Below the pieces are notes generated by a model. It made no database searches and had not been told where the DNA came from. It worked only from the letters and a program-made list of their open reading frames with translations. This document shows positions 1 through 12,149 of a stretch of 64,000 nt of DNA, piece by piece. Each line of letters begins with the position of its first letter. Within the stretch, counting starts at the first letter, position 1. The stretch is from Saxidomus purpurata. Its lineage: Eukaryota; Mollusca; Bivalvia; Venerida; Veneridae. Location of the stretch: NCBI GenBank assembly GCA_022818135.1, contig JAFMSR010000017.1, positions 5,005,403 to 5,069,402 of the forward strand. Reading direction: 5' to 3'. Both the position numbers and the translations under genes were made by a program.

Positions 1-540
1 CGCGAACTGGCAACTAGTCTGCAGTTCGCAATTCGAATCGCGAACTGCGAACTGGCAACTAGTCTGTAATTCGCAGTTCAAACTGCAAACTGCGAACATG
101 TTTGCAGTTCACAATTTGAATCGAGAACTGGCAACTAATCTTCATTTGAACGGCTAATTGGGAATGAGAAGTTGTTTGTATTTCGTTATTTGATTAGGAA
201 ACTCATGTTAGGTCTGCAGTTCGCAAATTGTTCGAATTGCGAATTGCGAACTGCGAACTAGATGCCAGTTCGCAGTTCGCGATTCGAATTGCAAACTGCA
301 GACTAGTTGCTAGTTCGCGATTCGAATTGCGAATTGCGAACTGCGAACTAGTTGCCAGTTCGCAGTTCGCGATTCGAATTGCAAACTGCAGACTAGTTGC
401 TAGTTCGCGATTCGAATTGCGAACTGCGAACTGCAGACTAGTTACCAGTTGGCAGTTCGCTATTCGAATCGCGAACTGCAAACTGATTTCTTAGTTGCCT
501 GTCCGCGATTCGAATTGCGAACTGCGAACTGCAAACCAAC
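1..540. repeat. 45-bp minisatellite with 90-bp higher-order period
   Basis: Tandem, imperfect repeat made of short inverted blocks such as GCAGTTCGCgattcGAATTGC and GCGAACTGC. The block beginning GACTAGTTGC recurs at 301 and 391, giving a 90-bp period made of two 45-bp half-units that differ by TTGCTAG versus TTGCCAG. Each half-unit is close to a palindrome, so both strands stay open in some frames; those open frames are a consequence of the repeat and not genes. The array probably begins upstream of the window. Confidence 0.9.
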
Positions 541-878
541 TTTACGGATATTGTTCAACATAGAAATATATACTCTGTAACATTTTGCATATATTTGGGT
601 CATAAATAGCTCTCGCAAAATGCAGCGAGCCAACAAACTTATAAATTTCAGTTTACACTACAGTAGTTAGTTTAGCTATCTGCTTCCCATCATTATCTTA
701 AATGAATGTAATCCAGAAAGCCTGCAAATCATCAACAAGTCGTACTTACACTGTAAAGAACAACGAGTGCAAATATATACACGTATATTTTGTATCTGAC
801 TTATTGTAGTTTTCCTACTACTGTAACAGTAGATAGATGTTTTCTACAAATAGTGATAAAACTGTACAATGTTTTCAG
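541..878 (+). other. unassigned intron or upstream sequence
   Basis: AT-rich stretch between the minisatellite and the splice acceptor at 877-878. I looked for a signal-peptide exon ending in phase 1 that could feed the IgGFc-binding exon and found none, so exon 1 of that gene probably lies left of the window. Nothing else is recognised. Confidence 0.4.
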
Positions 879-3800
879 CATCTTATGGTACAGACTTTAT
901 TTTGGGTTTCATGGACATGCCATACTATTCGTCAAGAACCATGATAACGGAACCAACTTTGAAAATACGCGTAACAAGCAAATCTTCCACCAGCTTCTAT
1001 GTCACTATTTCCGGCACCAATTCAGCAAGCAAAACTTCAACTTGGATTACCAAGAGGCACCGTCTTTACAAATCAGAGGAAATTTCATTTAATTCTTCCT
1101 TCATAAACAAATATCAAGACGACAACGTAAAGAATTCCATTCGAATCACATCGCTCCGCCCAATAGCTGTTTTGGCTGTCTACAATACCAATTCCTACAT
1201 TGTGGCAAACCCAATCTTGCCAGTCACCGCACTGTCGAGTTCATATGTCTTGCCCTCATACCCTCCGAACTCAGTCAGTTACAGTGAAGCGCAGGTCCTT
1301 ATAATTGCGCTCCACGACTCGACTGTAGTTCGTTTTGAAGGCTACGACTTATCGCTGACAAAAACCTTAAACCAGAATGAGACTTACGTTAGTCAAATGC
1401 GCCAAGATCTCAGCGGCACTTTTGTTACAAGCAACCACCCAGTTGCCATGTTTACCTCTGTAACCAAGGGATACGGCTATCATTCTTCTTCTCATGAAAA
1501 GACCATGTTCCTGTCTATGCAGGTTCCACCAGTAGGTAAAACAGCCTTCCATTTCGTCGTACCTGCGCTACCAAATGAAATTAAATCGTACAAAGTTCGC
1601 ATATATGCAGCACAAGAAGCACGAGTTGAACTACACTCTTCTTCAAGTAGCACGAAACATATGCATGTGTATGAAAAAATTTATTACGAGTATGTCGCTA
1701 AAGGTTCAAGTACACTAGAAATTCTATCGGACAAACCACTTCTGGTTGTACAAATAGCTCTAGATTATCTCGGACTGGCAATGTACATGACCAATATACC
1801 AGCTGTGTCGCAATATCTTAGCTCCTACTTGACCGATCACGCACAGTCTCACACCAACAGCGAGTCATGGACCTATGTGATCACTATCCGGTATGAAGAG
1901 GCACTAGGTTTACTTGTGAACGGAAACCCGGCATTACATAATCCAGAGCTGGTATGCTACTTTTATATCATTCATGTCTATAGCTATCATGATTTATCCA
2001 TTACAATTTACATAGATCTTAAAGATTCAAATTGTTTACATTGAAAATTATGGTTTGTATCTATAAATAAGTATTATATATTACAGAAGAAATATCTCAG
2101 ATAAATAGCATGCAGCAAAACTGATAATTGTAATTCCTCATACCGACCAGTATCATGTACGTACCACAGTATAGAAACCGATTTTACACTAACCGGATAT
2201 AGCGATGCGAAAACTGATCATCATGAATCGGAAACATCACCGTTTTTTACTTTCTTTTAAGAGATACATACCTTATAGTAAGCAAAATAATTTAAGCAGC
2301 TGTTGGTGCTTATACATATTAAAAAATGACACAGCCGAAAGTCACAAAGCAATCAATGGTACAGTTGGAAAACACCCGGAATCTCCATAACATTTGTCAC
2401 TTTTATTGCAATAAATCCTGCGTTCTTGGTAAATGTATTATTTGATAATGATATTTGACATGCAATACTGCAATTTACACCAAATTCTACAGCATATTCT
2501 GACAAATATTATTTAAAATTGTGAATTTATTTTGCGGCTACAGACCGTACTATGAGCATGTTGCATGGTTTCTAGGGCAATATAGTAAAACGTCTGTACG
2601 GTCCCTTAAATGTAAACACTGTTCTTTATGGTTTTGCAATTATGATTGAAGGCACCCACTTTTTTATTTTCACCACCTATTTGTATGCCCGTGACAGGAA
2701 ACATTTTCTCCATTTTTGCAATCAATAAAAAAGTAATCATTATTGTATGCTTTCATTAAAATACAATAATTTAACAGAGGAAAGATAAGATAATCAACAC
2801 GTCGAAAAGTTTTCATTCGATCTTCACCAAACTTGCTGAACACGTTTGTGGGCATAACGTTTGTCGGCATAATGTCTGGGCCAAGTTCGATAAGCAGCAA
2901 AATCACCCAAGGCAAGTTTTGAGTATGGCTCTTGAATAATTGAAGAATGACGAAATTAGCCTTGTCAGCTCTATAGTTCAAACAGGTGAATAAGTCTCTA
3001 CAGAGTTATGCCTCCTTCCTCTAATTTATTATGACAGTGTGTCACTCTTGTTTGAAATTGCATAAATGGGTAATTTAATCAATTGAGACCAGACAGACAA
3101 CTGGTGAATCTTTAAACCATATAAATTTCGATCACACAGTTGTTGAGAATTTCGACTATTCGTGCGTTTTCAGTCTTTTATGAAGGGTTTTATAATATGA
3201 ACTATGATAAAAGTTCATATCTATCAACATGATATGTTTATACCTCCAAACTAATGTTTAGTATAAGTGTAGATTGATTATACTTTCTCGACCAGTGTAA
3301 AACGGTCAATATTTCGAGTAATATATCTGATAGGAAAAACAAGGATTGCGTTTGTTTTCCTGATGCTCGTGTCACGGTACGGACTTCTCACCAATGGGGA
3401 GAAAATGTGTAAGCCGCTAGTGAGCATTTGCTGTGTAAGCCTTCGCCCTGTATGCTGTGTAAGTCTTCGCCCTGTATGCTGTGTAAGCTAAGGGTCCGGC
3501 CAGGGTTCACATTGTTCTCACCCTGTGACATTTGGCGCCTTCTTACTGCATAAAGAAAATACTTTGTAGGAATTTGTTTTACGAAATCTTACTACTTATT
3601 TCTTTCACATAATCAAAATCGCTGATTTATAGAAAGTATTATGACATTAACAAACCTATAAATGGAGGGGATGCGTCAGTGTCAGTGTCCCTACAAAACA
3701 GAAATGTCAATTGACTTACCATATCAAGCTCAAAACAAATTACAAACGAAAGATGTATGATGTTACTGATGACATGTCATTCACGATCGTTTTTCGCATT

Positions 3801-4929
3801 GCTAAATGATTTGTTTCTCTACTACGGGTATATGCAAGTTATATGCAAAATGTTTAATGTGTACGAAGTGTGTACTCAAAAAAGTAAAATTCTGTTTCAA
3901 TACAGGTTGCACACAGAACTCCACTTGGCAATTACACGATTTTTACGATACCTATGACGTCACACTATGTTGTGTCACATGTTGGGGACGAACCATTCGG
4001 ATTGCTCATATTTGGACGTTTCTCTTCTAATTCACATTCTTATGCTTACGGTCACCCCGCTGGGATGCAGTTCAATACAGGTACACAAAAAATAGAAATA
4101 AATATCACATTATAAACTTATTTCGAATGGTGATATAAAATTGTTGCTATACTAGTCTATGAAACGAAATTATACTACATTTTGTAGTTCTTTTAAGAGG
4201 TAAAAAAAAAGTAATTTCTCAAAAATGATATACTTAATTACAAAAATATACTTTACAGGAATGTATACTGGAACGTTTTTATTTGACTATATGTTCTAGA
4301 AATTGTTACTTTCAGTCAGTTATTTCATGAAATTCTGAGAGCAAGCAGCTTTTAAAGTGCAAGAGATAACGAATAAAACAATTTATAATTCAAAAGATGA
4401 TTCTTCAAAAATACATCGTCCTTAAATATTTTAATATACCATTATCAATTCTTAATAAAAGAATACAAACTCCAGTGGCACAACGCGTTTCGACTTTAAT
4501 CATAGTCTTCATCAGGTGAAACATGAAATAGGGAGTGAATAATAATTAGCTTTCCAATGTTTTTATGCTTCTATGTTTTTTTCTTAGAATTATTCCCCAT
4601 TTTTTGACAAAGTAATACACGTTTTGCTGTTTTTATTTATACTATACCATTATCACAGAACCTTCTTGTTATGCACGGGTGACCTCAGCTTTATTACGTT
4701 ATATTTCTGAAACACGAACTGAAACATAGCCTATAATTTTCTCTCATACATGTATTTGTTAAAATTGATGTAATATTTCGACATTTCTTGTCAGAAGTTG
4801 TTTAAGTACCAACAAATAAATTTGTAGTCTGATATTTGGTCAGAGTGGCAGCAGACGATACAACTTTAGCTTTATTGTTTCATTCTTATGCAGATTGCCC
4901 GCAGACAACTCCCTCTGCTCAAATCATTG
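879..4929 (+). CDS. IgGFc-binding N-terminal domain protein, partial, 3 exons visible
   Basis: Three exons can be read. Exon a, 879-1951, starts after TTTTCAG with two bases closing an Ala codon and ends in phase 0 before GTATGC. Exon b, 3906-4080, ends in phase 1. Micro-exon c, 4894-4929, is 36 nt, phase 1 in and out. Exon a opens with SYGTDFILGFM, the usual start of the IgGFc-binding N-terminal domain (PF17517 type), and runs about 357 residues. Exon b supplies the end of that domain, with EPFGLLIFGRFS and GHPAGMQF. Exon c encodes DCPQTTPSAQII, a Cys-Pro-Thr linker. In vertebrates the domain heads FCGBP, a mucin-like secreted protein; bivalves have many short secreted or membrane forms with presumed mucosal or immune roles (inference). 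The signal-peptide exon lies before the window. No later exon was secured; the next acceptor, at 5230, gives an immediate stop in phase. A convergent paralogue ends at 8810. Reading on past 1951 without splicing would add a tail the paralogue lacks. Confidence 0.82.
1952..3905 (+). other. intron of the + strand IgGFc-binding gene
   Basis: 1954-bp intron with consensus GT and AG ends. It contains no open reading frame I can support. At 3420-3490 there is a short imperfect triplication around TGTGTAAGCCTTCGCCCTGTATGC, about 29 bp per unit. Confidence 0.6.
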
Positions 4930-6329
4930 GTAATTATATTTATTTCCTATGACTTTAACATTAAAATATTCATGAAAAGAATAAAGCTAATTTACTAAAT
5001 TAATATATTGCGAGAATTGAAAATTTCTACCTTATAAACGATTATTTTAAAATATATCAAATTTCCCTGTTATTTCTTTCTTTCTTTTTTTCTTTTTTGA
5101 TGAGGTTGGGGCGGGGGGAGAGGATATCTAATAATATATTACTTGTTTCACTTTTTTTTAATTTTAACTTTATTGTTACGTAAATAATACTTCTTACACC
5201 CGAAATGTCTTGCATTGTGTTTCTTCGCAGGTTAGAGGTGGAGCAACACACAGAAAAAAATATATACATTTCGTTATTTCAAAAAGATTTGATGTATTTC
5301 TAAAGTAGTTCTTCAATAAACGTTGACAGTATTTCGTGTTTGTAGCCGTTATTACATGTAAAATGTACATCAAAAGTTTATTGAGCATGTGTTCTATTTC
5401 TTACATTATTGTTGTGGCAGTTATATGTGGACAGGGCTTGAGTACATTTTCGATAAATGTCACAGCTACGGCCGTGATGGTGACCTCCAGTTGCATTTCT
5501 TGTTTTTGGTTTGACTTTTATTCCTTCTCTACAATTGCACTTAACCAAGCTAGTGTTTTTACAAACTCTCGTGTCCATGTTAATTCATTAAAAAATGTTT
5601 GTTTTCTAATTTTCCAATTAGAATTGCTCTTTCTTTGTTTACTTATTTTTGCTTCTAAAGAGTTTTCATATTTACTTAAAACTTAAACAAGTTGGTCATG
5701 ATGGCCCTATATCGCTCACCTGACTATCAGTGCCCTTACGTATGGCAGTCACTTGTTGCTATAGATCGTCAGTAGCTGCTAAGAATGTCACTGGTCGCTA
5801 GGGAAAGTCACTGGTAGCTAAAGAAGGCACTGCACTGTAAAAAATAAGTGTTAATTATCTCTGAATATAGTGTAAACCAGTTTGGAAAATGGTGTAATGA
5901 AAGTGTACGCTTACACTAACGTGTTACGTTTGTCTTGTGACAAAAGCCAGTTAAGACAACGAAAACGTCATAAAATGCACGCGAAAAGTCGCACACATCA
6001 GGGAAGATTTTTGAGTCAGTGATTCTGAGCATACCGAAACTGCATGTGAATCTTGATTACTTTGAGATTCATAACATGGAAGAACTGATAATAGATAGAT
6101 GATGACAGATGGACAAAAGTCTGACCAGTAGTAAACTGGCCTACGGATAATGCAAATTTAAACTGTGTATGTTGGAATATTCGTGTTTACAGGTAGATAT
6201 TTAATTTGTGGGTTTATTTACTTACCACCATGCTCGTCGCCGTTCTTATTCTATAAGACGAACTTTAAAGGATATTTTAACGTGTTTTGTATTAAGTGTT
6301 GATTTAAATGCTCGCATGGCTCTATAAGA
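4930..6329. other. gene-poor stretch between convergent genes
   Basis: Holds possible 3' sequence of the + strand IgGFc-binding gene. The open stretch at 5336-5686 is hydrophobic and low in complexity; it follows a possible acceptor (TTTGTAG, phase compatible with the micro-exon), but I cannot support it as an exon. At 5686-5728 there is a short piece of the element whose end reads GGCCCTATATCGCTCACCT, described under the 51837 array. Confidence 0.4.
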
Positions 6330-6560
6330 GATTGTATTATTGTGGCGACTATTTCCGATAATCTTGACGCATGCCTGAATAGTTTGGAAGATGATTTTAT
6401 TCCTACCAGGACGTCTTGTGATAAAAAAGTAAATTCATTTGGCCTTGGTTTAAAAGCATTTTGTAAGTCATGTACTTTCCGTGTAGCAAATGGCAGGTTT
6501 ATGTTGATAAGGCTAGAGATAAGTCAACATGGTTGTAGTGTGACAAACTCTATATACTAA
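6330..6560 (+). pseudogene. LINE endonuclease-domain fragment
   Basis: The + strand frame reads ISDNLDACLNSLEDDF, then RTSCDKKVNSFG, then LKAFCKSCTFRVANGRF before it degenerates. This is the pattern of the C-terminal half of apurinic-like endonuclease domains in CR1/L2/Jockey-group LINEs: R-S-D-K-x-V-N-x-x-G, then FC, then ANGR. It is a short 5'- and 3'-truncated relic with no intact ORF. It may belong to the clade represented at 32606-33904, since that copy lacks this domain (inference). Confidence 0.6.
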
Positions 6561-7129
6561 ACGAAACTTCTAACGCACCACCTGCCTTTTCCCTTCTTGT
6601 TTAATTATCGACCCTTCCAATATCTGCCAGCTTATTTTTTGCCATCGATGAACGAAAGCATTTATGAAGACATTTGGTAGATAAATCCATTACAAGAATT
6701 TAATAGAAGACACATTTAAGAGTGGGTTTTCAAAGGAAGAGCATCAAGGCAATAACCCATGTTAAGTCTACGGCTGTTTTGACGTTAGATTACAATTCTC
6801 AGCCATATAATTCGTACCAATTAATCATTTTGAAAATCATGTAACGGAAGTATCTATGGTCTTTGTATTATATGTGTCCTGAAATTCTGGAAAGGAGTAG
6901 AAATTTTAATTAGTTTTCATAAAATACACCTTTATAAAAATGAAATGGTCTGCAAAAACTTTCCCACCGATTTTACATTTTGAAGCTATATTGAAATTAT
7001 CTACATCTACATACCCAAAGTCCCCCAATTTCAAAATTTTGCTTGATTACTTGCCTTTTAGATTGATCAGGTCCATCATTCCAAAGAAAATTCAAAAATA
7101 TGTTCTGCAGATCATTTATCATTTCTTTT

Positions 7130-7320
7130 TTAAAGGGGCACTCCCTACATCTAGCAGATTATACTCTCGAAACATAGATTATGTGTTCAATGAACGTAAA
7201 ATGATATTTAATTACAATTTCAAAGAAGAACATATGGCGAAAAATGCCCCATTTTACCACAATTAATCAATATAGAGGCTTTCTGTAATAAATCGCATCC
7301 ACCTATTAAAGCTGCTCGCT
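7130..7320 (+). mobile_element. TTAA-flanked MITE (AAAGGGGCACTCC family), half copy
   Basis: Begins TTTAAAGGGGCACTCCCTAC and runs through TTCAATGAACGTAAAATG and TCAATATAGAGGC. The same sequence is found reversed at 45923-46299 and 59239-59627, and partly at 16205-16310. The copy breaks off inside the element and meets the CTGCTCGCTCTCAG repeat at about 7305. Confidence 0.75.
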
Positions 7321-7380
7321 CTCAGATTTTGGTAAAAAAAAATAAAGTTCTTCAAGCTGTATGTAATTAACGTAATTTAG
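7305..7380. mobile_element. fragment of CTGAGAGCGAGCAGCTT MITE
   Basis: One terminus, AAGCTGCTCGCTCTCAGA, followed by TTTTGGTAAAAAAAAATAAAG and CTGTATGTAATTAACG. It matches the left half of the 8094-8464 copy; the opposite terminus is absent. Confidence 0.7.
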
Positions 7381-8092
7381 AACATATAGTTATCACTTTT
7401 ACAAATTCATTTCTAAGATTCCTATAACTGACATTGAGTATGACCTTTTGACCTACCACTACTTAGATAATCATACCCATTTGAACGATATAGGACCATC
7501 ACGGTACTCTTGTTTTTTCAAGTAACCGTTTTATTATGTTGTGTTTTTTGCGTGTTTATACCCCTATCGTCAAAAATAGTATAAACTAGTCTAAAAAGAC
7601 CAGGTAACATTTGATTGCATTTAAAGGTACTCGTCATTTATGATTCTTCGTCGTGCCTTCTGACCGTCTGATTGTAATTGAGTTGTTTCAAGCGAAGGAG
7701 CAAATAAGAAACACGCTGATTCAGTTTGCATTTTGGTGCATGATACACAATATTACAACCTCTGCATACACGTCTGTTCTGTTCTGTTCAAGTATTTACC
7801 CAGTCGTCATAGGTTTTATCCTACAATACATAATTTAAATGTTTAATGTCCCTGGCTTACACTGACAAGTAGCTATTATTTTACCAAGAAAGATGTCTTT
7901 CTGGCGGGAATGACCTTTATTTGTACCAAAAACATTCATAACTTTACCTTTTAAATCGATGTACATGTTAGAATATATAGCATTGTTTTCATTGATATTG
8001 CAAATAATAAAAAAGGCTTCCTGGAACTCTTTTTCGTGAAATAGCGACTAGAGTCCAAAAAAATTAATATATCAAGTACATAGAACATTATT
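7381..8092. other. no gene recognised
   Basis: AT-rich sequence with no splice-bounded open frame that I can support. The open stretch at 7653-7838 has no recognisable motif or exon boundary. Confidence 0.4.
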
Positions 8093-8093
8093 C

Positions 8094-8464
8094 TAGCTGC
8101 TCGCTCTCAGATTTGGTAAAAAAATAAAGTTTTTTTCAAACTGTATGTAAATAACGTATTCTAGAACATATGGTGATATAAAAAGGCTCCAGTTTAAATT
8201 CATGACACGTATATCTCTAAATTAAAAAAATACGTTACCAAATTCAAAAGCGTTGCAAACGTTTTTGAAATTTCAATATAAACATAATAGTGTAGCGGTG
8301 CCGTGTAACCGACCTTTTCAATCGATTTCTGCAAATTCCTACCTTGATTTTTGCTTATTATTTTTTCTAGCCTTTAGTTTTATATTAAAAATTTTATGAA
8401 TAAGAAAGTCAATTATTTTGAAAAATATTTTTTTCAACGGTAACTGAGAGCGAGCAGCTTTAAC
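8094..8464. mobile_element. MITE with CTGAGAGCGAGCAGCT termini, full copy
   Basis: Left end AGCTGCTCGCTCTCAG and right end CTGAGAGCGAGCAGCT form perfect terminal inverted repeats about 370 bp apart. No transposase frame lies inside. A shorter copy with the same ends lies at 13184-13320. It is a non-autonomous DNA transposon by structure; the superfamily is not assigned. Confidence 0.8.
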
Positions 8465-8809
8465 TTATCAGTATACTTATTTAACGATATCATTAAATTC
8501 AAGAAGATGATGGGGCTTTAATATATATTTAATTAAATATATAATTTAAACATAACAACGTGTACAAATAAAAACATGTACAATGTGTCCAGCTCGATTT
8601 TACAGCAAGTTATATCAACTTAAAATTCGAACTTGCTTTAGGAAAATTAAGCCGCCTGTTTCATCACTGCTCGTAAACTGGATCACATTAGGTCACATTC
8701 TTTTTACTCACATGGTCGACGTAAGACCGACTTAAATCTACGGGAGCACAAGGAAGCAACACTTTGGTAAGAGTCGATGTAAACATTATTACATAGAAAA
8801 AAAGCTTAC

Positions 8810-11800
8810 CAACAAAAACATTTGAAGGATTCATTGGCGTATTCACAGGTGAACATTCTGAAAACATGATAAATAATTTGCATTCAATTAACACTTATTA
8901 ATTAGTGAAAATTGTCTCTTTCAAAATATTTACCTTATTATACAGAGATCAATTTATTTTATGGTAGCATGATACTATATAGTACGAAGAGAATAGAAAT
9001 TGTGAATTATACAAAAATTAATAGAGCACGAGGTTCAGCTCGATCCGGTGACTGTTTTGGCTGGAACGAGGCTCTGCCGAAGCAATTATATGCTACCTAT
9101 AGGGCAATTTTGATGACATCATGACACAAAACTCGATTTGCATACGGTAAATAGGCTTGGTTATGATATGTAACCCGAAAGGTATAAAGGTCTCCATATT
9201 TCATATATAATTCATACATCTACATGTAAGTAACGAAAACCCACTACATATACAGATAAATTTAACCGCATCTTATTATTAATTTCGAAATTTAGTGCAA
9301 GGAATAATTAAAAGCGTCTTGTTACCTGGTTTTGTGAACTGCATACCAACAGAAAACCCAGAATATTGTCCAACGACAATAAGTCCAAAAGGCTGAGCAT
9401 CTATGTGAGAAACGGTAGTATGTTGAGATGGCGCTCTTATCGTCAAAACAGTAGAGTTTCCCTGTGGTGTAACTTGCGCGACCTGGCCGTTGAAAATTGA
9501 AAGGATGACATTTTACATTTTGAAAACGGCAAAACTGCATACAATTATAAGTTTGGCATGTTCTCTAGACAGGTACCGGTAACACGCGAAAGATAAAGAT
9601 AAAGGAAAACGCCTTTTTAGCACAGTTCAATAGTTTATGCAATTGCAAGTAACATTTGTACTAAGTACTATACAGTAGAGATTAGAAATATATTGGATTT
9701 ATGCCTGGAAAATGATTTCGTTTCACCTCGTGGTTGATCATTTGGTTAATTAAGAATTAATCATCGTAACGAGTCAATTCCAGTGACGTAATTGTGACGG
9801 CGCGCACCTTCCTTCTGTCACGTAAATATGTTACTTTTAACTTTTTGGCTACCTGTCCGCGGCATATTTTCAAATTCAATTGATGGATATTTCATTTCTG
9901 AAAAATATGTCCCGAGACCTGCAGAAATCGATTTAAATTCCAATATCGTGCATATTCGTGCACAAGATTTATATTTTGTAAATTATAAAGCATTACAGTA
10001 AATTATTTATGAAAAAACATCCGTTCCAGTGGTGTTCATCGTCTAAAAAACAATGATTTGGAGTCTGATGCTTAGTAATAAACCACGAAGCCAGGAGGCC
10101 TGAGTGGTTTATAACTGCGCATCAGGATGACAAAGAGTTGTTTATTAGACGATAACAACGCTGAAACGGGTGTTATTTCGATTCTAACATGACAATATAT
10201 TACAAAAAGTGAATAAATGTAAAGCTTTATTTTCTACGCGGATGATTATTTTACGTCATGCGGCACAATATGACGTCATTTTGACGGCATATCATTTCTC
10301 GCGTTCTTTTATGGTACATTGTATAATAAAACATAATTGTTTTACTCTTTGTATATAGAGACACATTGTGAGTCATGTTAGAATTATAAAATAATATCCG
10401 TTCCAGCGTTGTTCGTCTAATAAACAATGACTTAGAGTACTGATACGCAGTTATAAACCGCAAAGGCTGGATGCCTGGGTGGTTTATAACTGCGCATCAG
10501 AACGACAAAGAGTTGTTTATAAAACGATAACAATGCTGAAAATGATGTTGTTTCGATTCTAACATGACAAGATATTACGAAAGGTGAATACATGTACATG
10601 CAAAGCATTATTTTCTACGCGGGTATTTATTTAACGTCATGCGGCACTGTATGGTGTCATTTTTATGGCATATCAGTCCCGCATAATAAACATAATTGTT
10701 CTACTCTTTGAATATAAAGACACAATTGTGATTCATGTTAAATTGGCTGTTTGAAAAGCAGTTACTAGTACCATTTTCTTGTCAGCAGACTATTCTTGCT
10801 ACTTTAAACGTTGCCAAAATGTCGAGAAACTGCCATTATTTGCATTCGGAATGCTATGTATTCAAAATTTCAATATTTTTATTATTCCGGCACGACTTCT
10901 ACTTATTGTGAATGATAGGGGGAAAACGATTAAGATAACAATCTACCAAATTCACAGAATAAACTTTTCAACTTTAAAGATTCCAGGATACCAGGGAGAA
11001 CTTAATAATATTTTAATTAAGCATATAGATGTACAATAAAATGTACCTGATCTAGTTCATGTATAGCCGGTTTCTGGTTGATGAGGATCCCCTCCGCTGT
11101 TTCGTATGATGGTACAGTTATCAAGAAGGTCGATTGACCAGATAAAATGCTGACATCCGTGAAATAGGAATTCAAGAACTGTGACACAGCTGGTATGTTC
11201 ATCATGAATAAAGCTTCGTGCTGAGAATTCAGGGCTATTTGTACAACAACCAGTGGATTGTCCGAAACTATTTCCAACGTTGTACTCGAGCGTGTTGTTA
11301 TTTCGTGGTAGATGGAATGATACACATACAAATGCTTCGTGCTCTCGGAGGTTGAGTGAATCTTCAAGAAAGCTCTCCGAGCAGGCGTGTAAACGCGTAC
11401 GTTATAGGAGTATATATTGCTTTTTGCTCCACTTAAGGGAGGAATAATGAAATGATGAGCATGGTTATCCGTGGGCGGAACCTGCATGGATAATGGTTGC
11501 CGTAAAGTTTTACCATAATTTCTGTCGCGGTTTCCAAGTGTAGTTGACGAAAAGACTGCCACTGGGTAGTTACAAGTGACAAAAGAACTGCTCAGGTCAA
11601 CGTGTCGCTGATACGCGAACATTTCATGCTGAGTCAGCATTTCTAACATTGCACCAGTATCATAGCCGTTTATTTGGACATTGGTAGAATCGGCGAGGGC
11701 AGCAACCAGGACCTGTGACTGGCTGTCGTTGTAGGCATTTGGTTTGTACGCAGGTATAATGTAGTTAGTCGACAAGACGTCGGAAGGCAGAATGGGATAT

Positions 11801-12149
11801 GTAACCCTGTAAAGCTCATAGCTACTCCGCATCTTATAATGGGCCATGACAGCTATTTGGGAGTCCGATGTAATGTTGATGACTCTAGAAATTGCATCTT
11901 TATATTTGTTGGTAAATGTAGAATTAATTGAAACTGTCCTAGATTTAGAAACATGATATCTTGTAATGACCGTCTTGATTGTCCCGTTCACAGAACTCGT
12001 GCTGGAAAGGCTTATACTGATATTAGCGGTGGTTGCACTAGTCACTAGTACACTGATTTCAGGCCGGGTAACTGTAATTCTTCCAAACTGGTTATTCGTA
12101 TTAAAAGACAAATCCATGAAACCAAAAATGAACTCAGTCCCGTATGAGG
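8810..12149 (-). CDS. IgGFc-binding N-terminal domain protein, partial, 3 exons visible
   Basis: Convergent paralogue of the gene at 879-4929. Exons on the minus strand are 12149-11047 (1103 nt), 9482-9326 (157 nt) and 8857-8810 (48 nt), with introns of 1564 and 468 bp. Phases match the other gene exactly: two bases close an Ala codon at the start, phase 0 after exon a, phase 1 after exons b and c. Exon a opens SYGTEFIFGFMD; exon b contains AQPFGLIVVGQYS and SVGMQF, the end of the domain; micro-exon c reads ECSPVNTPMNPSN with a Cys-Pro-Thr character. A secreted or membrane-anchored defence or adhesion role is inferred from the family. No signal-peptide exon was found above 12149 and the 3' end is not secured. 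A possible short next exon near 8738-8687 would end with a stop after about 16 codons, but it needs a 70-bp intron and I do not trust it. Intron a-b carries a duplicated palindromic repeat (10018-10745). Confidence 0.83.
10018..10745. repeat. two tandem copies of a 377-bp palindromic element
   Basis: CCGTTCCAG..TGTTC..CGTCTAA at 10020 recurs 377 bp later at about 10397, and homology runs to about 10745. Within each copy, CGTCTAA(T/A)AAACAA faces TTGTTTAT(T/A)AGACG, and ATAAACC faces GGTTTATAACTGCG, so each copy can fold on itself. It lies inside an intron of the minus-strand IgGFc-binding gene. This suggests a MITE that duplicated in tandem. Confidence 0.8.

Noticed and set aside
203..494. 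Open frames on both strands in the minisatellite
   Set aside because: They repeat the same residues every 15 codons because the 45-bp unit keeps frame; no start context, splice site or domain.
1952..2044. Extension of the IgGFc-binding frame to the stop at 2044
   Set aside because: The paralogue has a splice donor at the same point, and the next exon (3906) completes the domain in phase, so the extension is intronic.
5336..5686. 116-codon hydrophobic + strand frame as the last exon of the IgGFc-binding gene
   Set aside because: The phase is compatible, but the sequence is low-complexity and has no counterpart in the paralogue.
6940..7266. 108-codon + strand frame
   Set aside because: Its second half is the MITE at 7130-7320 and the first half has no motif or splice context.
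8687..8745. Short final exon of the minus-strand IgGFc-binding gene (about 16 codons)
   Set aside because: Requires a 70-bp intron and has no matching exon in the paralogue; not strong enough to annotate.
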